Part shown: positions 1-6,031 of the stretch, piece after piece
Position numbering within the stretch: position 1 is the stretch's first letter
Layout: every line of letters begins with the position of its first letter
Assembly (NCBI GenBank): GCA_023142805.1
Contig: JAGLIU010000007.1
Coordinates: 1 to 20,719, forward strand
Direction: 5' to 3'
DNA from: Candidatus Omnitrophota bacterium
GTDB lineage: Bacteria > Omnitrophota > Gorgyraeia > Tantalellales > Tantalellaceae
Length of the DNA stretch: 20,719 nt
Notes under the pieces: generated by a model
The model's input: the letters and a program-made list of their open reading frames with translations, nothing else
What the model was told of the DNA's origin: nothing
The model's database searches: none
Program-made: the position numbers and the translations under genes

Positions 1-1
1 T

Positions 2-133
2 GTTTTCCCGAGTCTCGATATGGTTATCGTTACAACAGCTGGTTACCACGATGATCCTCAACTAGAATTTCATATTAATGTATTAATGATGGAAAATATT
101 TTATCATCTGTAAATAGCATTGCATCCAGTTAA
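2..133 (+). CDS. C-terminal end of a beta-lactamase-family serine hydrolase (partial)
   Basis: An open frame enters from the left edge and ends at TAA 131-133, giving the last 43 residues. It begins FPSLDMVIVTTAGY, which matches the last beta-strand region of class C beta-lactamase-related serine hydrolases, where a Phe-Pro-x-Leu-Asp-hydrophobic strand ending in Thr-Ala/Gly-(Asn/Gly)-Tyr precedes a final helix. The remaining residues would form that helix. The SxxK and YxN catalytic motifs lie outside the window, so activity and substrate cannot be judged. The gene is followed after 30 bp by a small unrelated gene. The family call rests on one short motif. Confidence 0.6.
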   Translation, partial: VFPSLDMVIVTTAGYHDDPQLEFHINVLMMENILSSVNSIASS

Positions 134-163
134 ATTGAAATAAAACAAAAAAAAGGAGAAAAA

Positions 164-508
164 ATGAAGAAAACTGATTTAGACAAAATGATGAAAAAAT
201 ATGAACCAACGATAAAAAAAACGGGAGATCAATTGTCGAAAGCGATGAAGGCCGCTGAGAAAGATGTCGCTAAATTTTATCAGGTAGCTCAGACACACAT
301 TGCTTTACAGCTGAAGAATTTACAAAAAGAGAAACTTTATCACGAGATAGGGAAATATGTCGCTGATAAGATGAATAAAGGAAGTATGGATATTCCCGGT
401 CTTGAAAAATACAAAAAACGTTTTGAAAAACTTAATTTGGAAGGGGATAAGATCAAACATAAATTATCAAAGATGGCTGTAAAGAAAACGACGAAAAAGA
501 AAGTATAA
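164..508 (+). CDS. Small lysine-rich, probably coiled-coil protein of unknown function
   Basis: 114 residues starting at ATG 164, with an AAAAGGAGAA ribosome binding site just upstream. I do not recognise the family. The protein is very rich in Lys, has no signal peptide or membrane segment, and reads as almost continuous amphipathic helix (residues about 1-95), broken by a Pro-Gly around residue 78. It ends in a basic tail, AVKKTTKKKV. Such a composition is compatible with nucleic-acid binding, like the basic tails of bacterial histone-like proteins, or with a coiled-coil scaffold, but nothing here proves either. It contains no Cys or Trp. It lies alone between a serine hydrolase and a HEAT-repeat gene and is not obviously cotranscribed with them. 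Confidence 0.75.
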   Translation: MKKTDLDKMMKKYEPTIKKTGDQLSKAMKAAEKDVAKFYQVAQTHIALQLKNLQKEKLYHEIGKYVADKMNKGSMDIPGLEKYKKRFEKLNLEGDKIKHKLSKMAVKKTTKKKV

Positions 509-547
509 AGATATATTAGGGGGATTGAGAACCGAAAAATTTTTAGG

Positions 548-610
548 ATCATGAACCGGAATAACGCTATGAATCCCAAAAACTCAAACAACGCGATAAA
601 CGCGAAAAGG
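548..610 (+). repeat. Degenerate 9-bp tandem array
   Basis: The spacer before the HEAT-repeat gene splits into seven consecutive 9-mers, mostly ending in AAC: ATCATGAAC, CGGAATAAC, GCTATGAAT, CCCAAAAAC, TCAAACAAC, GCGATAAAC, GCGAAAAGG. Shifted by register, the consensus is close to AACNCNATA. The last unit supplies part of the ribosome binding site of the next gene. The same family occurs inverted at 3406-3450. Confidence 0.65.
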
Positions 611-618
611 AGAGGGGT

Positions 619-1641
619 ATGATCAAGAAAGTTATAATTATTGTTTTGGCATTATGTTTGTTATTGTCGTATAAAGTTTCTTTTGCTGAGGATAGGAGCA
701 GGGGACATACCAAGATCAAGAGGCTTATATCACAATTATATGAGAAACCTACGCGGTTAGACGCGCAAAGACAGCTTTCAAGTTATGGGAGTGAAGTGAC
801 GGAATATATAATTCCGGTTCTTCAGGGAAGAGATGATCCCGCTGTTCGTGTTGCCGCGTTACGTGTTACTCACGCGATCGGAGATCGATCCGTGGAGGAT
901 ATTGTGGTTCCGATGTTAAAAGACAGACATTCAAAAGTGAGGCAGGAAGCAGCAAGAGTTCTTGGTGTGGTTGGGTCAAAAGAGACGACTATAGAGGCCT
1001 TGAAAAGCTCGATCCGTGATTCTTCTCCGAATGTGAGGTATCATATTGTAAGAGCTTTATCCCAGATGCCGAGAGAACAGGAAACGGACATATTTATAGG
1101 CGTATTGGGCGACTATGAATCAAAGGTAAGAAAATACGCGGTTATAGCGTTGGGAGAGCTTAAAAGTGTCGAAGCTGTTTCTTCGCTTTCGCGGATGATA
1201 AGAGATATAGATCTCGAAGTAAGGATCGAAATTGTGAATACTTTGGCAAAAATAGGGACCGAGGAATGTTTGCCGTCTTTGATATGGCTTACGGGAGACC
1301 CGGATCAAAATGTTAGGATCAAGGCGGTAAAAGCTATCGGTGGAATTGAGTCAAACAAAACGGAAGACGCTTTGATATCAGCGACGGATCATATTGACCC
1401 GCGTATTGTGAGTGCGGCCATTACTGAATTGACTAAGAGAGAGAGTTCTAAAGTTTTAGATATAGCGAAGTCTTATGTAAATGATGAACATATGGTGGTC
1501 AAAGTAGCCGCTATAGAGACAATAGGAAAGATGGGAACCAGCAGTGAAAAACCTCTTTTGTCAGGACTTTTAGTGGCAGAGTCTACCAGGGTGAGAGATA
1601 AAGCTACGGAAGCCCTTACAGTTATAGGTAGTGGTGCATGA
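619..1641 (+). CDS. Exported HEAT-repeat protein
   Basis: 340 residues from ATG 619 with an AAAAGGAGAGGGG ribosome binding site. Residues 1-23 form a signal peptide: basic start (MIKK), a hydrophobic core, and a likely cleavage after VSFA. The rest is a solenoid of about nine HEAT/PBS-lyase-type repeats of about 31 residues, visible as recurring patterns such as DPAVRVAALRV, HSKVRQEAARVLG, SPNVRYHIVRAL, ESKVRKYAVIALGEL and DQNVRIKAVKAIGG. Such solenoids are protein-binding scaffolds. The signal peptide puts it in the periplasm or on the outer face. It overlaps the next gene by ATGA, so it is translationally coupled to a membrane metalloprotease and may be its partner or adaptor; that partnership is inference from coupling only. 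Confidence 0.85.
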   Translation: MIKKVIIIVLALCLLLSYKVSFAEDRSRGHTKIKRLISQLYEKPTRLDAQRQLSSYGSEVTEYIIPVLQGRDDPAVRVAALRVTHAIGDRSVEDIVVPMLKDRHSKVRQEAARVLGVVGSKETTIEALKSSIRDSSPNVRYHIVRALSQMPREQETDIFIGVLGDYESKVRKYAVIALGELKSVEAVSSLSRMIRDIDLEVRIEIVNTLAKIGTEECLPSLIWLTGDPDQNVRIKAVKAIGGIESNKTEDALISATDHIDPRIVSAAITELTKRESSKVLDIAKSYVNDEHMVVKVAAIETIGKMGTSSEKPLLSGLLVAESTRVRDKATEALTVIGSGA

Positions 1642-2747
1642 ACGGGGAGCAAGATGGTTTAGAGGCAAAACAGTATTCAAAAATAAAAACGCGTCTATTT
1701 TTTATGGATATGGCGGGTACTATTATCGCTCTGTTGGTATTTAGCTTTTTCCTGGCGCCGGTCGTATCGGATATCGTATATAGATACATTTCTCATTTTT
1801 ATGCCGCGCGTTTTATCTTTCTTTCTGTGTTTTTTCTTTTTTTGTATATAATTCAATTTCCTTTTCATATCGCGGGATCATTTTTTGTCGAACATAAATT
1901 TGGATTGTCAAAGCAAGATATGGGGGGTTGGATCAGGGATGAACTCAAGGCAATAGCAATATCTTATATTTTGTCAAGCGGGTGTATCCTGACTTTTTAT
2001 GCTATTGTCAGGAATTTCCCAGATATTTGGTGGGTGATCTCGGGGATAGGATGGATATTCTTTTCAATTATTATTTCAAGACTTTTTCCGGTAATTGTTA
2101 TTCCAATGTTCTTTAAATATTCTCCGATACAGGATAAAGAATTGGAGGATAAAATAATGGTATTAGCTGAAAAAGCGGATATCCCGGTTACGGATGTGTG
2201 TAAAATAGATCTTAGCCGAAAAACAGTTAAGGCCAATGCGGCTTTAGTGGGTTTAGGCGCGACGAGGAAAGTTGTATTCGCGGATACTTTGATCGAGAAA
2301 TTTACTGTAATGGAATCAGGTATTGTAGCGGCGCATGAATTCGGACATTGCAAATACAAACATATATGGAAACTATTTTTTTTCGCGGGAAGCGCTACGA
2401 TGTCCGGGTTTTTTGCTCTCGCGATCATATCCGATACTTTGACGAAATATTTTGGGGCAAAAGATGTTGCCGATCCGCGTTTCTTAGCTGTCATTTTTCT
2501 TCTTGTAACGATCTTTGGCATTTGTCTAAAACCTATTCGAAATCTTTTTTCAAGGATATTAGAAAAGGAGGCGGATAAGTTCGCTTTGGATCTGACAAAC
2601 AGTTCCTCTGATTTTATATCAGTGATGGAGAAGCTCGCGTCAATTAATCTAGCTGAAACAAATCCGTCATGGATCAAAAAGATCTTTTTCTATGATCATC
2701 CTCCTATCGTGGAAAGAATAAGAATGGCAAAAAAATTTAAGCGATAA
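1638..2747 (+). CDS. M48-family (Ste24/CaaX protease 1-like) integral membrane zinc metalloprotease
   Basis: 369 residues; the start ATG 1638 overlaps the preceding stop. The zinc site is HEFGH at residues 233-237 with the third ligand in LEKEAD (Glu311), the M48 arrangement. Upstream motifs are typical of Ste24: FFVEHKFGLSKQ (about 82-93) followed by GWIRDELK, and NAALVGLGATRKVVFADTL leading into the zinc helix. Several hydrophobic segments precede the catalytic site (about 23-45, 58-80, 105-123, 130-158) and two follow it (about 248-265, 282-297). Ste24 enzymes have seven TM helices around an inner chamber. Eukaryotic members process prenylated peptides; bacterial members probably do membrane protein quality control, since CaaX substrates are not expected. 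Coupled to the HEAT-repeat gene. Confidence 0.9.
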   Translation: MNGEQDGLEAKQYSKIKTRLFFMDMAGTIIALLVFSFFLAPVVSDIVYRYISHFYAARFIFLSVFFLFLYIIQFPFHIAGSFFVEHKFGLSKQDMGGWIRDELKAIAISYILSSGCILTFYAIVRNFPDIWWVISGIGWIFFSIIISRLFPVIVIPMFFKYSPIQDKELEDKIMVLAEKADIPVTDVCKIDLSRKTVKANAALVGLGATRKVVFADTLIEKFTVMESGIVAAHEFGHCKYKHIWKLFFFAGSATMSGFFALAIISDTLTKYFGAKDVADPRFLAVIFLLVTIFGICLKPIRNLFSRILEKEADKFALDLTNSSSDFISVMEKLASINLAETNPSWIKKIFFYDHPPIVERIRMAKKFKR

Positions 2748-2750
2748 AGT

Positions 2751-3419
2751 ATGAGGCATGAAGTAAAAAAAAGAACAAGGGTTGGTTTGCGAATTGATAA
2801 GATGTATGGGGTACTTGAAGGGCATTTCGGGAATCTTAAATGGTGGCCGGCGAAGTCTTGTTTTGAAGTCATTATAGGTGCTATCCTTACTCAGAATACC
2901 GCTTGGGCTAATGTGGAAAAGGCTGTTAAAACTCTCAGCGCGGAGAAACTCTTAGATCCTTATAAGATATTAAAAACGTCTGACAGTAGGTTGGAGGGAT
3001 ATATACGTTCCGCGGGATACAATAAAACAAAAGTGCGAAGATTGAAAAATGTAAGTAGATTTATTATTAACGAGTGTGATGGTGAGATAAGCAGGTTGAA
3101 ACGTGAAGATATAAATACTATTAGGAAAAAGCTTCTTGAGGTTAAAGGGATTGGTCCGGAGACGGCCGATTCTGTACTCTTATATGTATTAGGTAAACCT
3201 GTTTTTATCGCTAGCGCGTACGCAAGGCGCATATTTTTCAGGCATAATTTAGTGGACGAGAACATAACGTATAGAGATCTGCAAGATCTTGTATTTGAAA
3301 ACTTTCCTAGAAGCAGGAAGAAACTAAACCAGTTTCATGCGCTTATTGTGGAGACAGGTAAAAATTTTTGTAAAAAGAAAAAACCTTTGTGCGCGGAATG
3401 TCCGCTTAAGAGTTTGTAG
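2751..3419 (+). CDS. HhH-GPD (endonuclease III-like) DNA glycosylase homologue with altered key residues
   Basis: 222 residues, starting 3 bp after the protease stop with no strong ribosome binding site, so probably expressed by coupling. It has the endonuclease III fold landmarks: ILTQNTAW (45-52), IRSAGYNKTK (85-94), helix-hairpin-helix KGIGPETAD (132-140), then KPVFIASAYARRIF. Three departures stand out. The Lys that makes endonuclease III a lyase is Glu137, as in monofunctional members. The catalytic Asp of the family (usually V-D-A-Y-T-R-R or V-D-T-H) is Ser155. The iron-sulfur loop has Cys207-x6-Cys214-x2-Cys217 but stops after CPLKSL, just where the fourth Cys is expected; TGT (Cys) follows the TAG stop. 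It may be inactive, repurposed or decaying. Fold certain, activity doubtful. Confidence 0.85.
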   Translation: MRHEVKKRTRVGLRIDKMYGVLEGHFGNLKWWPAKSCFEVIIGAILTQNTAWANVEKAVKTLSAEKLLDPYKILKTSDSRLEGYIRSAGYNKTKVRRLKNVSRFIINECDGEISRLKREDINTIRKKLLEVKGIGPETADSVLLYVLGKPVFIASAYARRIFFRHNLVDENITYRDLQDLVFENFPRSRKKLNQFHALIVETGKNFCKKKKPLCAECPLKSL

Positions 3420-3450
3420 TGTTTACAGAGTTTATGGGTTTTATTGGGTT
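3406..3450 (-). repeat. Degenerate 9-bp tandem array overlapping a gene end
   Basis: Five consecutive 9-mers on the plus strand: TTAAGAGTT, TGTAGTGTT, TACAGAGTT, TATGGGTTT, TATTGGGTT. The reverse complement gives an AACNCNATA-like consensus, the family seen at 548-610 in the opposite orientation. The first two units cover the last codons and TAG stop of the HhH-GPD gene. Confidence 0.6.
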
Positions 3451-3488
3451 TTCGTGAAATAGTGGGAGAAAAGGGAGATAATGATAAT

Positions 3489-4280
3489 ATGAGTGAAGTA
3501 GAAAGAATGAGAAAAGTAGCGATGGAAGCGGCCTTGAAAGCCGGGAAATACGCGCTTAAGCGGTTGGATGGAGTTAAAGAGATATCTCAAAAAGATGGCG
3601 TTAATAATTTGGTTACAGATGTAGATAGGTTGTCTGAAAAGATGATCATAGATCATATACATAAAATATTTCCGTCACATTCCATACTTGCTGAAGAGAG
3701 TGGGGAGCATGACGGGAAAGGTGAATTTAAATGGATCATTGATCCTCTTGACGGAACAACAAATTATGCTCATGGGTTTCCTGTTTTTTGTGTTTCGATC
3801 GGAGTTATTGGCGCGGATGGGAAAAGTAAGATCGGCGTAGTTTATGATCCGTCAAGAAATGAGATTTTTTACGCGGAAGAAGGAGGTGGGGCTTTTCTGA
3901 ACAAAAAAAATATAAGAGTTTCAACGAAAGAGAGTGTTCAGGAATCCTTGATCGCGACAGGGTTTGCGTACAGTTTGGAAGGGAAGGTATCTAGCATAGA
4001 TTACTTTCGAACCATACTTAATCACGCTCAAGCTGTTCGCAGGGCAGGTTCTGCCGCTATTGATCTTTGTTATGTCGCTTGTGGTCGGTTTGATGGTTTT
4101 TGGGAAATGGGGCTTTCCCCTTGGGATACCGCCGCGGGATATTTGATAGTAAAAGAAGCCGGTGGATCTATCACAACGCTGGACGGAATGGATTTTAATA
4201 TATTTAGCAAAGAAATAATCTCAACTAATAGTCGTATTCATAAAGAGTTATTAGCCCTATTGAATTTATCTCAAAATTAA
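3489..4280 (+). CDS. Inositol-1-monophosphatase family phosphatase
   Basis: 263 residues from ATG 3489, preceded by an AAGGGAGA ribosome binding site; an in-frame TTG at 3444 would add 15 residues from repeat DNA and is less likely. The Mg-dependent IMPase signature is complete: AEES (Glu69-Glu70), IDPLDGTTNYAHG (Asp85, Asp88) and WDTAAG (Asp213). Length and motif spacing are those of SuhB/IMPase proteins. Members dephosphorylate inositol monophosphates, fructose-1,6-bisphosphate, or 3'-phosphoadenosine nucleotides, and the sequence does not settle which. A role on PAP would fit the sulfur genes further along, but those are 8 kb away. Same direction as the upstream repair and protease genes, probably one transcription unit. 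Confidence 0.9.
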   Translation: MSEVERMRKVAMEAALKAGKYALKRLDGVKEISQKDGVNNLVTDVDRLSEKMIIDHIHKIFPSHSILAEESGEHDGKGEFKWIIDPLDGTTNYAHGFPVFCVSIGVIGADGKSKIGVVYDPSRNEIFYAEEGGGAFLNKKNIRVSTKESVQESLIATGFAYSLEGKVSSIDYFRTILNHAQAVRRAGSAAIDLCYVACGRFDGFWEMGLSPWDTAAGYLIVKEAGGSITTLDGMDFNIFSKEIISTNSRIHKELLALLNLSQN

Positions 4281-4361
4281 ACGTGGGGATATGTTTCAAG
4301 AAAGTGTATAATGATGTGTGTCTGAAATTATTCCACGTTATTATTTCAAGTTACCATTAAC

Positions 4362-4430
4362 ATTTCACTGACCACTATTCATTGTCCACTATTCACCGTT
4401 TGCTGTTTACTGTTCACTGTTTACTGTTTT
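4362..4430 (-). repeat. Degenerate 7-bp tandem array in the 4281-4608 spacer
   Basis: Read on the minus strand the stretch falls into about nine 7-mers: AACAGTA, AACAGTG, AACAGTA, AACAGCA, AACGGTG, AATAGTG, GACAATG, AATAGTG, GTCAGTG. The consensus is AAYAGTG. Related 7-bp arrays lie at 19082-19171 and 20675-20719. The rest of this 328-bp spacer holds a promoter (4527-4555); no RNA gene was seen. Confidence 0.7.
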
Positions 4431-4526
4431 AATGGATAACATGTTGTAATTGAAAGATTTAAAGATAATGTAGTTGTTTTTTTTAATAATCGTAATAAGT
4501 TTAACGTTAGTATTTCAAAAAGATAG

Positions 4527-4555
4527 TTGACATAATGGGGGTTTTGGGGTAAACT
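4527..4555 (+). promoter_or_regulatory. Sigma70-type promoter of the small membrane protein gene
   Basis: Perfect -35 TTGACA (4527-4532), 17-bp spacer, -10 TAAACT (4550-4555). The start site would be near 4562, about 47 bp before the ATG. The spacer contains one arm of an inverted repeat (see 4533-4592). Confidence 0.65.
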
Positions 4556-4592
4556 CTATTTCGTAAAGAATAAGAAAGCAAGAACCCCATTA
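4533..4592. repeat. Inverted repeat straddling a promoter, possible operator
   Basis: TAATGGGGGTT (4533-4543) lies in the promoter spacer and AACCCCATTA (4583-4592) lies in the early transcribed region. The arms are complementary apart from one extra G and their centres are about 50 bp apart, close to five helical turns. The left arm is upstream of the predicted start site, so the pair cannot form an RNA hairpin and would act as DNA if it acts at all. Confidence 0.35.
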
Positions 4593-4608
4593 CATTGTAG
4601 GAGAGAGA

Positions 4609-4980
4609 ATGAGATATAGGACTATAATTGAATTAGTTTGTGATGCTTCGGATTCAGAGGATGCCAGTAACATAGCAGGAGACTATCTGAAGGGGGAGAT
4701 TGATTTTGGTGTTGAGATGAGGTGCAAGACAACATCTTTGTGGGCGCATAGAATGAGAAGGTATACCGCGTCCTGTGCCGCGGTGTTTCTTGTTTTATCA
4801 ACATTGCTTTTAAAGGTAGGTCCGGTAGAGAACGCGGACGGAACAAAAAGTGGAATGAGAATGGGACTTAAAAATACTTCTACTGTGATCCCCGTTTTAA
4901 AGACAAAGCACAAAAATGATTTTAAAGAAGATTGGGATAAAAAGAAACATGAAGCAATGGTTGATTATTTGAAGAAATAA
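4609..4980 (+). CDS. Small single-pass membrane protein of unknown function
   Basis: 123 residues from ATG 4609 with a TAGGAGAGAGA ribosome binding site. I do not recognise the family. The N-terminal part (1-48) looks like a small folded domain with a beta-alpha-beta feel: RTIIELVCD, then an acidic helix SEDASNIAGDYLKG, then VEMRCKTTSLW. A basic patch HRMRRY precedes one TM helix (about 51-69), so the N-terminus is probably cytoplasmic. The C-terminal part (70-123) is short, Lys-rich and outside the membrane. It is transcribed alone from a strong promoter and closed by a strong terminator, which suggests high and separately regulated expression. Confidence 0.75.
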   Translation: MRYRTIIELVCDASDSEDASNIAGDYLKGEIDFGVEMRCKTTSLWAHRMRRYTASCAAVFLVLSTLLLKVGPVENADGTKSGMRMGLKNTSTVIPVLKTKHKNDFKEDWDKKKHEAMVDYLKK

Positions 4981-5003
4981 TTGATTGAAATATATATGTT
5001 GTG

Positions 5004-5032
5004 AAAAGGAGCCGATAGGCTCCTTTTTTTTT
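5004..5032 (+). terminator. Intrinsic terminator
   Basis: AAGGAGCC-GATA-GGCTCCTT, a perfect 8-bp stem with a tetraloop followed directly by a run of T, 24 bp after the small membrane protein stop codon. Confidence 0.92.
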
Positions 5033-5059
5033 GATGTAAACGAGATGATAATGTATACT
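5031..5059 (+). promoter_or_regulatory. Promoter of the Nudix hydrolase gene
   Basis: -35 TTGATG (5031-5036), 17-bp spacer, -10 TATACT (5054-5059). It begins at the end of the preceding terminator tract and faces the Nudix gene at 5126. Confidence 0.55.
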
Positions 5060-5125
5060 GATTGTGATATATTGGTAGGGGAGAGTTTTGACATCATATA
5101 TGAATAGTGAAGAAAGAGGGGGAGT

Positions 5126-5638
5126 ATGGGGAAGAAACGTAAAAAAGTATACAATGGAAAATTGTTGAAAGTGTTTGAAGATAAGAAGGTGCTTCCTGAT
5201 GGACGGGTGGCGAAATTTGAAGAAGTAAAGCATCCGGGGGCCGCGCTTGTTATTCCTTTTATTGGTAATAAAATTGTTTTTCTAAGACAATATCGGGGTG
5301 TGATCGGTGAATATCTTTGGGAGTTCCCCGCGGGTAAATTGGATCCGAAGGAAACCCCGTATGCTTGTGCTAAACGCGAACTGAAGGAAGAGACGGGGTA
5401 TGAAGCGAAAAAGATCAAGCGTCTTGGAAAAATATATACGACTCCCGGATTTTGCGATGAAGTAATATATATTTATAGGGCGGAATGTGGTCTGAATTTA
5501 AGTGAGACCAACTTGGATGAAGACGAATTTATCGAGGTAAAATTATTTTCCTTGAAGCAGATACGCGAACTATTCAAAAACGGGAAAATAATTGACTCAA
5601 AAAGCATTGCCGCGTTGGCATTTGCCAAGATACTGTAA
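5126..5638 (+). CDS. Nudix hydrolase, probably ADP-ribose pyrophosphatase
   Basis: 170 residues from ATG 5126 with a GAGGGGGAG ribosome binding site. The Nudix box is complete: Gly70-x5-Glu76-x7-Arg84-Glu-Leu-x-Glu-Glu89-x-Gly91, the metal-binding and catalytic loop. Upstream LRQYRGVIGEYLWEFPAG and downstream YTTPGFCDEVIYIYRA are characteristic of the ADP-ribose pyrophosphatase (NudF-like) branch, which cleaves ADP-ribose to AMP and ribose-5-phosphate. The length suits that branch. It is cytosolic and a single-gene unit with its own promoter. Substrate assignment within Nudix proteins is always less sure than the fold. Confidence 0.9.
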   Translation: MGKKRKKVYNGKLLKVFEDKKVLPDGRVAKFEEVKHPGAALVIPFIGNKIVFLRQYRGVIGEYLWEFPAGKLDPKETPYACAKRELKEETGYEAKKIKRLGKIYTTPGFCDEVIYIYRAECGLNLSETNLDEDEFIEVKLFSLKQIRELFKNGKIIDSKSIAALAFAKIL

Positions 5639-5646
5639 CCTGTGGC

Positions 5647-5675
5647 TTGACTTTCGATTTTATCTCAGATATACT
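5647..5675 (+). promoter_or_regulatory. Promoter of the TIGR04073-like gene
   Basis: -35 TTGACT (5647-5652), exactly 17 bp, -10 TATACT (5670-5675). The predicted start is about 17 bp before the ATG at 5699, giving a very short leader that still holds the ribosome binding site. Confidence 0.6.
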
Positions 5676-5698
5676 TTGGACTAAAAGAGGGGGTGAGT

Positions 5699-5977
5699 AT
5701 GAAAAAGTTATTTATGATAGTGATAATAGTAGCGATTTTATTTAACATAAGTGCTTTTGCGTCTACTAATAAGCCGTTACAGAACCTGGGGGAGGGCTTG
5801 GATAATATTGTTTATGGTAAGGTAGAGGTTCCTGACAATATGAACGAAACCAGCACAAAAGGTAGTCCTGCTTTTACGGATTGTACAGATACCACTAAAG
5901 ATGATGTGGGAAGAGGTATCGCGCGATTTGTTGGTGGTGTTTGGCAAATTGCTACATTCTGGTATCCTGAAAGTTAA
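5699..5977 (+). CDS. Small exported protein resembling the TIGR04073 (exosortase-associated) family
   Basis: 92 residues from ATG 5699, chosen over GTG 5693 because GAGGGGGTG then sits at proper ribosome-binding distance. A signal peptide (residues 1-20, ending in SAFA) precedes a small mature domain. The pattern LGEGLDNIVYGKVEVP, then VGRGIARFVGGVWQIATFWYP, matches my memory of the TIGR04073 family: an LGRGL-N-TG-E-P start, a Gly-rich arginine helix and a GVYE-TFP ending. The family is reported from genomes with exosortase systems; its function is unknown. No exosortase is in the window, and the usual TFP-P ending is TFWYP here. It has its own promoter and a strong terminator. Confidence 0.7.
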   Translation: MKKLFMIVIIVAILFNISAFASTNKPLQNLGEGLDNIVYGKVEVPDNMNETSTKGSPAFTDCTDTTKDDVGRGIARFVGGVWQIATFWYPES

Positions 5978-5998
5978 TTTTTTTAAAGAATACTATTG

Positions 5999-6031
5999 CA
6001 GGGACACGGTACGCCGTGTTCCTGTTTTTTT
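5999..6031 (+). terminator. Intrinsic terminator between convergent genes
   Basis: CAGGGACACGG-TACG-CCGTGTTCCTG, an 11-bp stem with one G-U pair, followed by seven T. It serves the plus-strand gene ending at 5977. The T-run overlaps the last bases of the convergent nitroreductase gene. The opposite strand lacks a U-tract. Confidence 0.92.

Noticed and set aside
551..622. A 23-codon open frame (start ATG 551) overlapping the HEAT-repeat gene start by ATGA, as in a leader peptide.
   Set aside because: It lies almost wholly in the 9-bp array, whose unit is a multiple of three and keeps frames open by itself; its product is Asn-rich low complexity and it has no ribosome binding site.
1997..2677. 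A 226-codon open frame antisense to the M48 protease gene.
   Set aside because: The plus strand has the complete protease with its zinc motif; the antisense product shows no domain, and long antisense frames follow from codon bias.
3417..3422. Recoding of TAG (pyrrolysine or readthrough) to join the HhH-GPD protein to the phosphatase.
   Set aside because: TAG ends several other clear genes here (13064, 14103, 15257), so it is a normal stop; the phosphatase has its own ribosome binding site and start.
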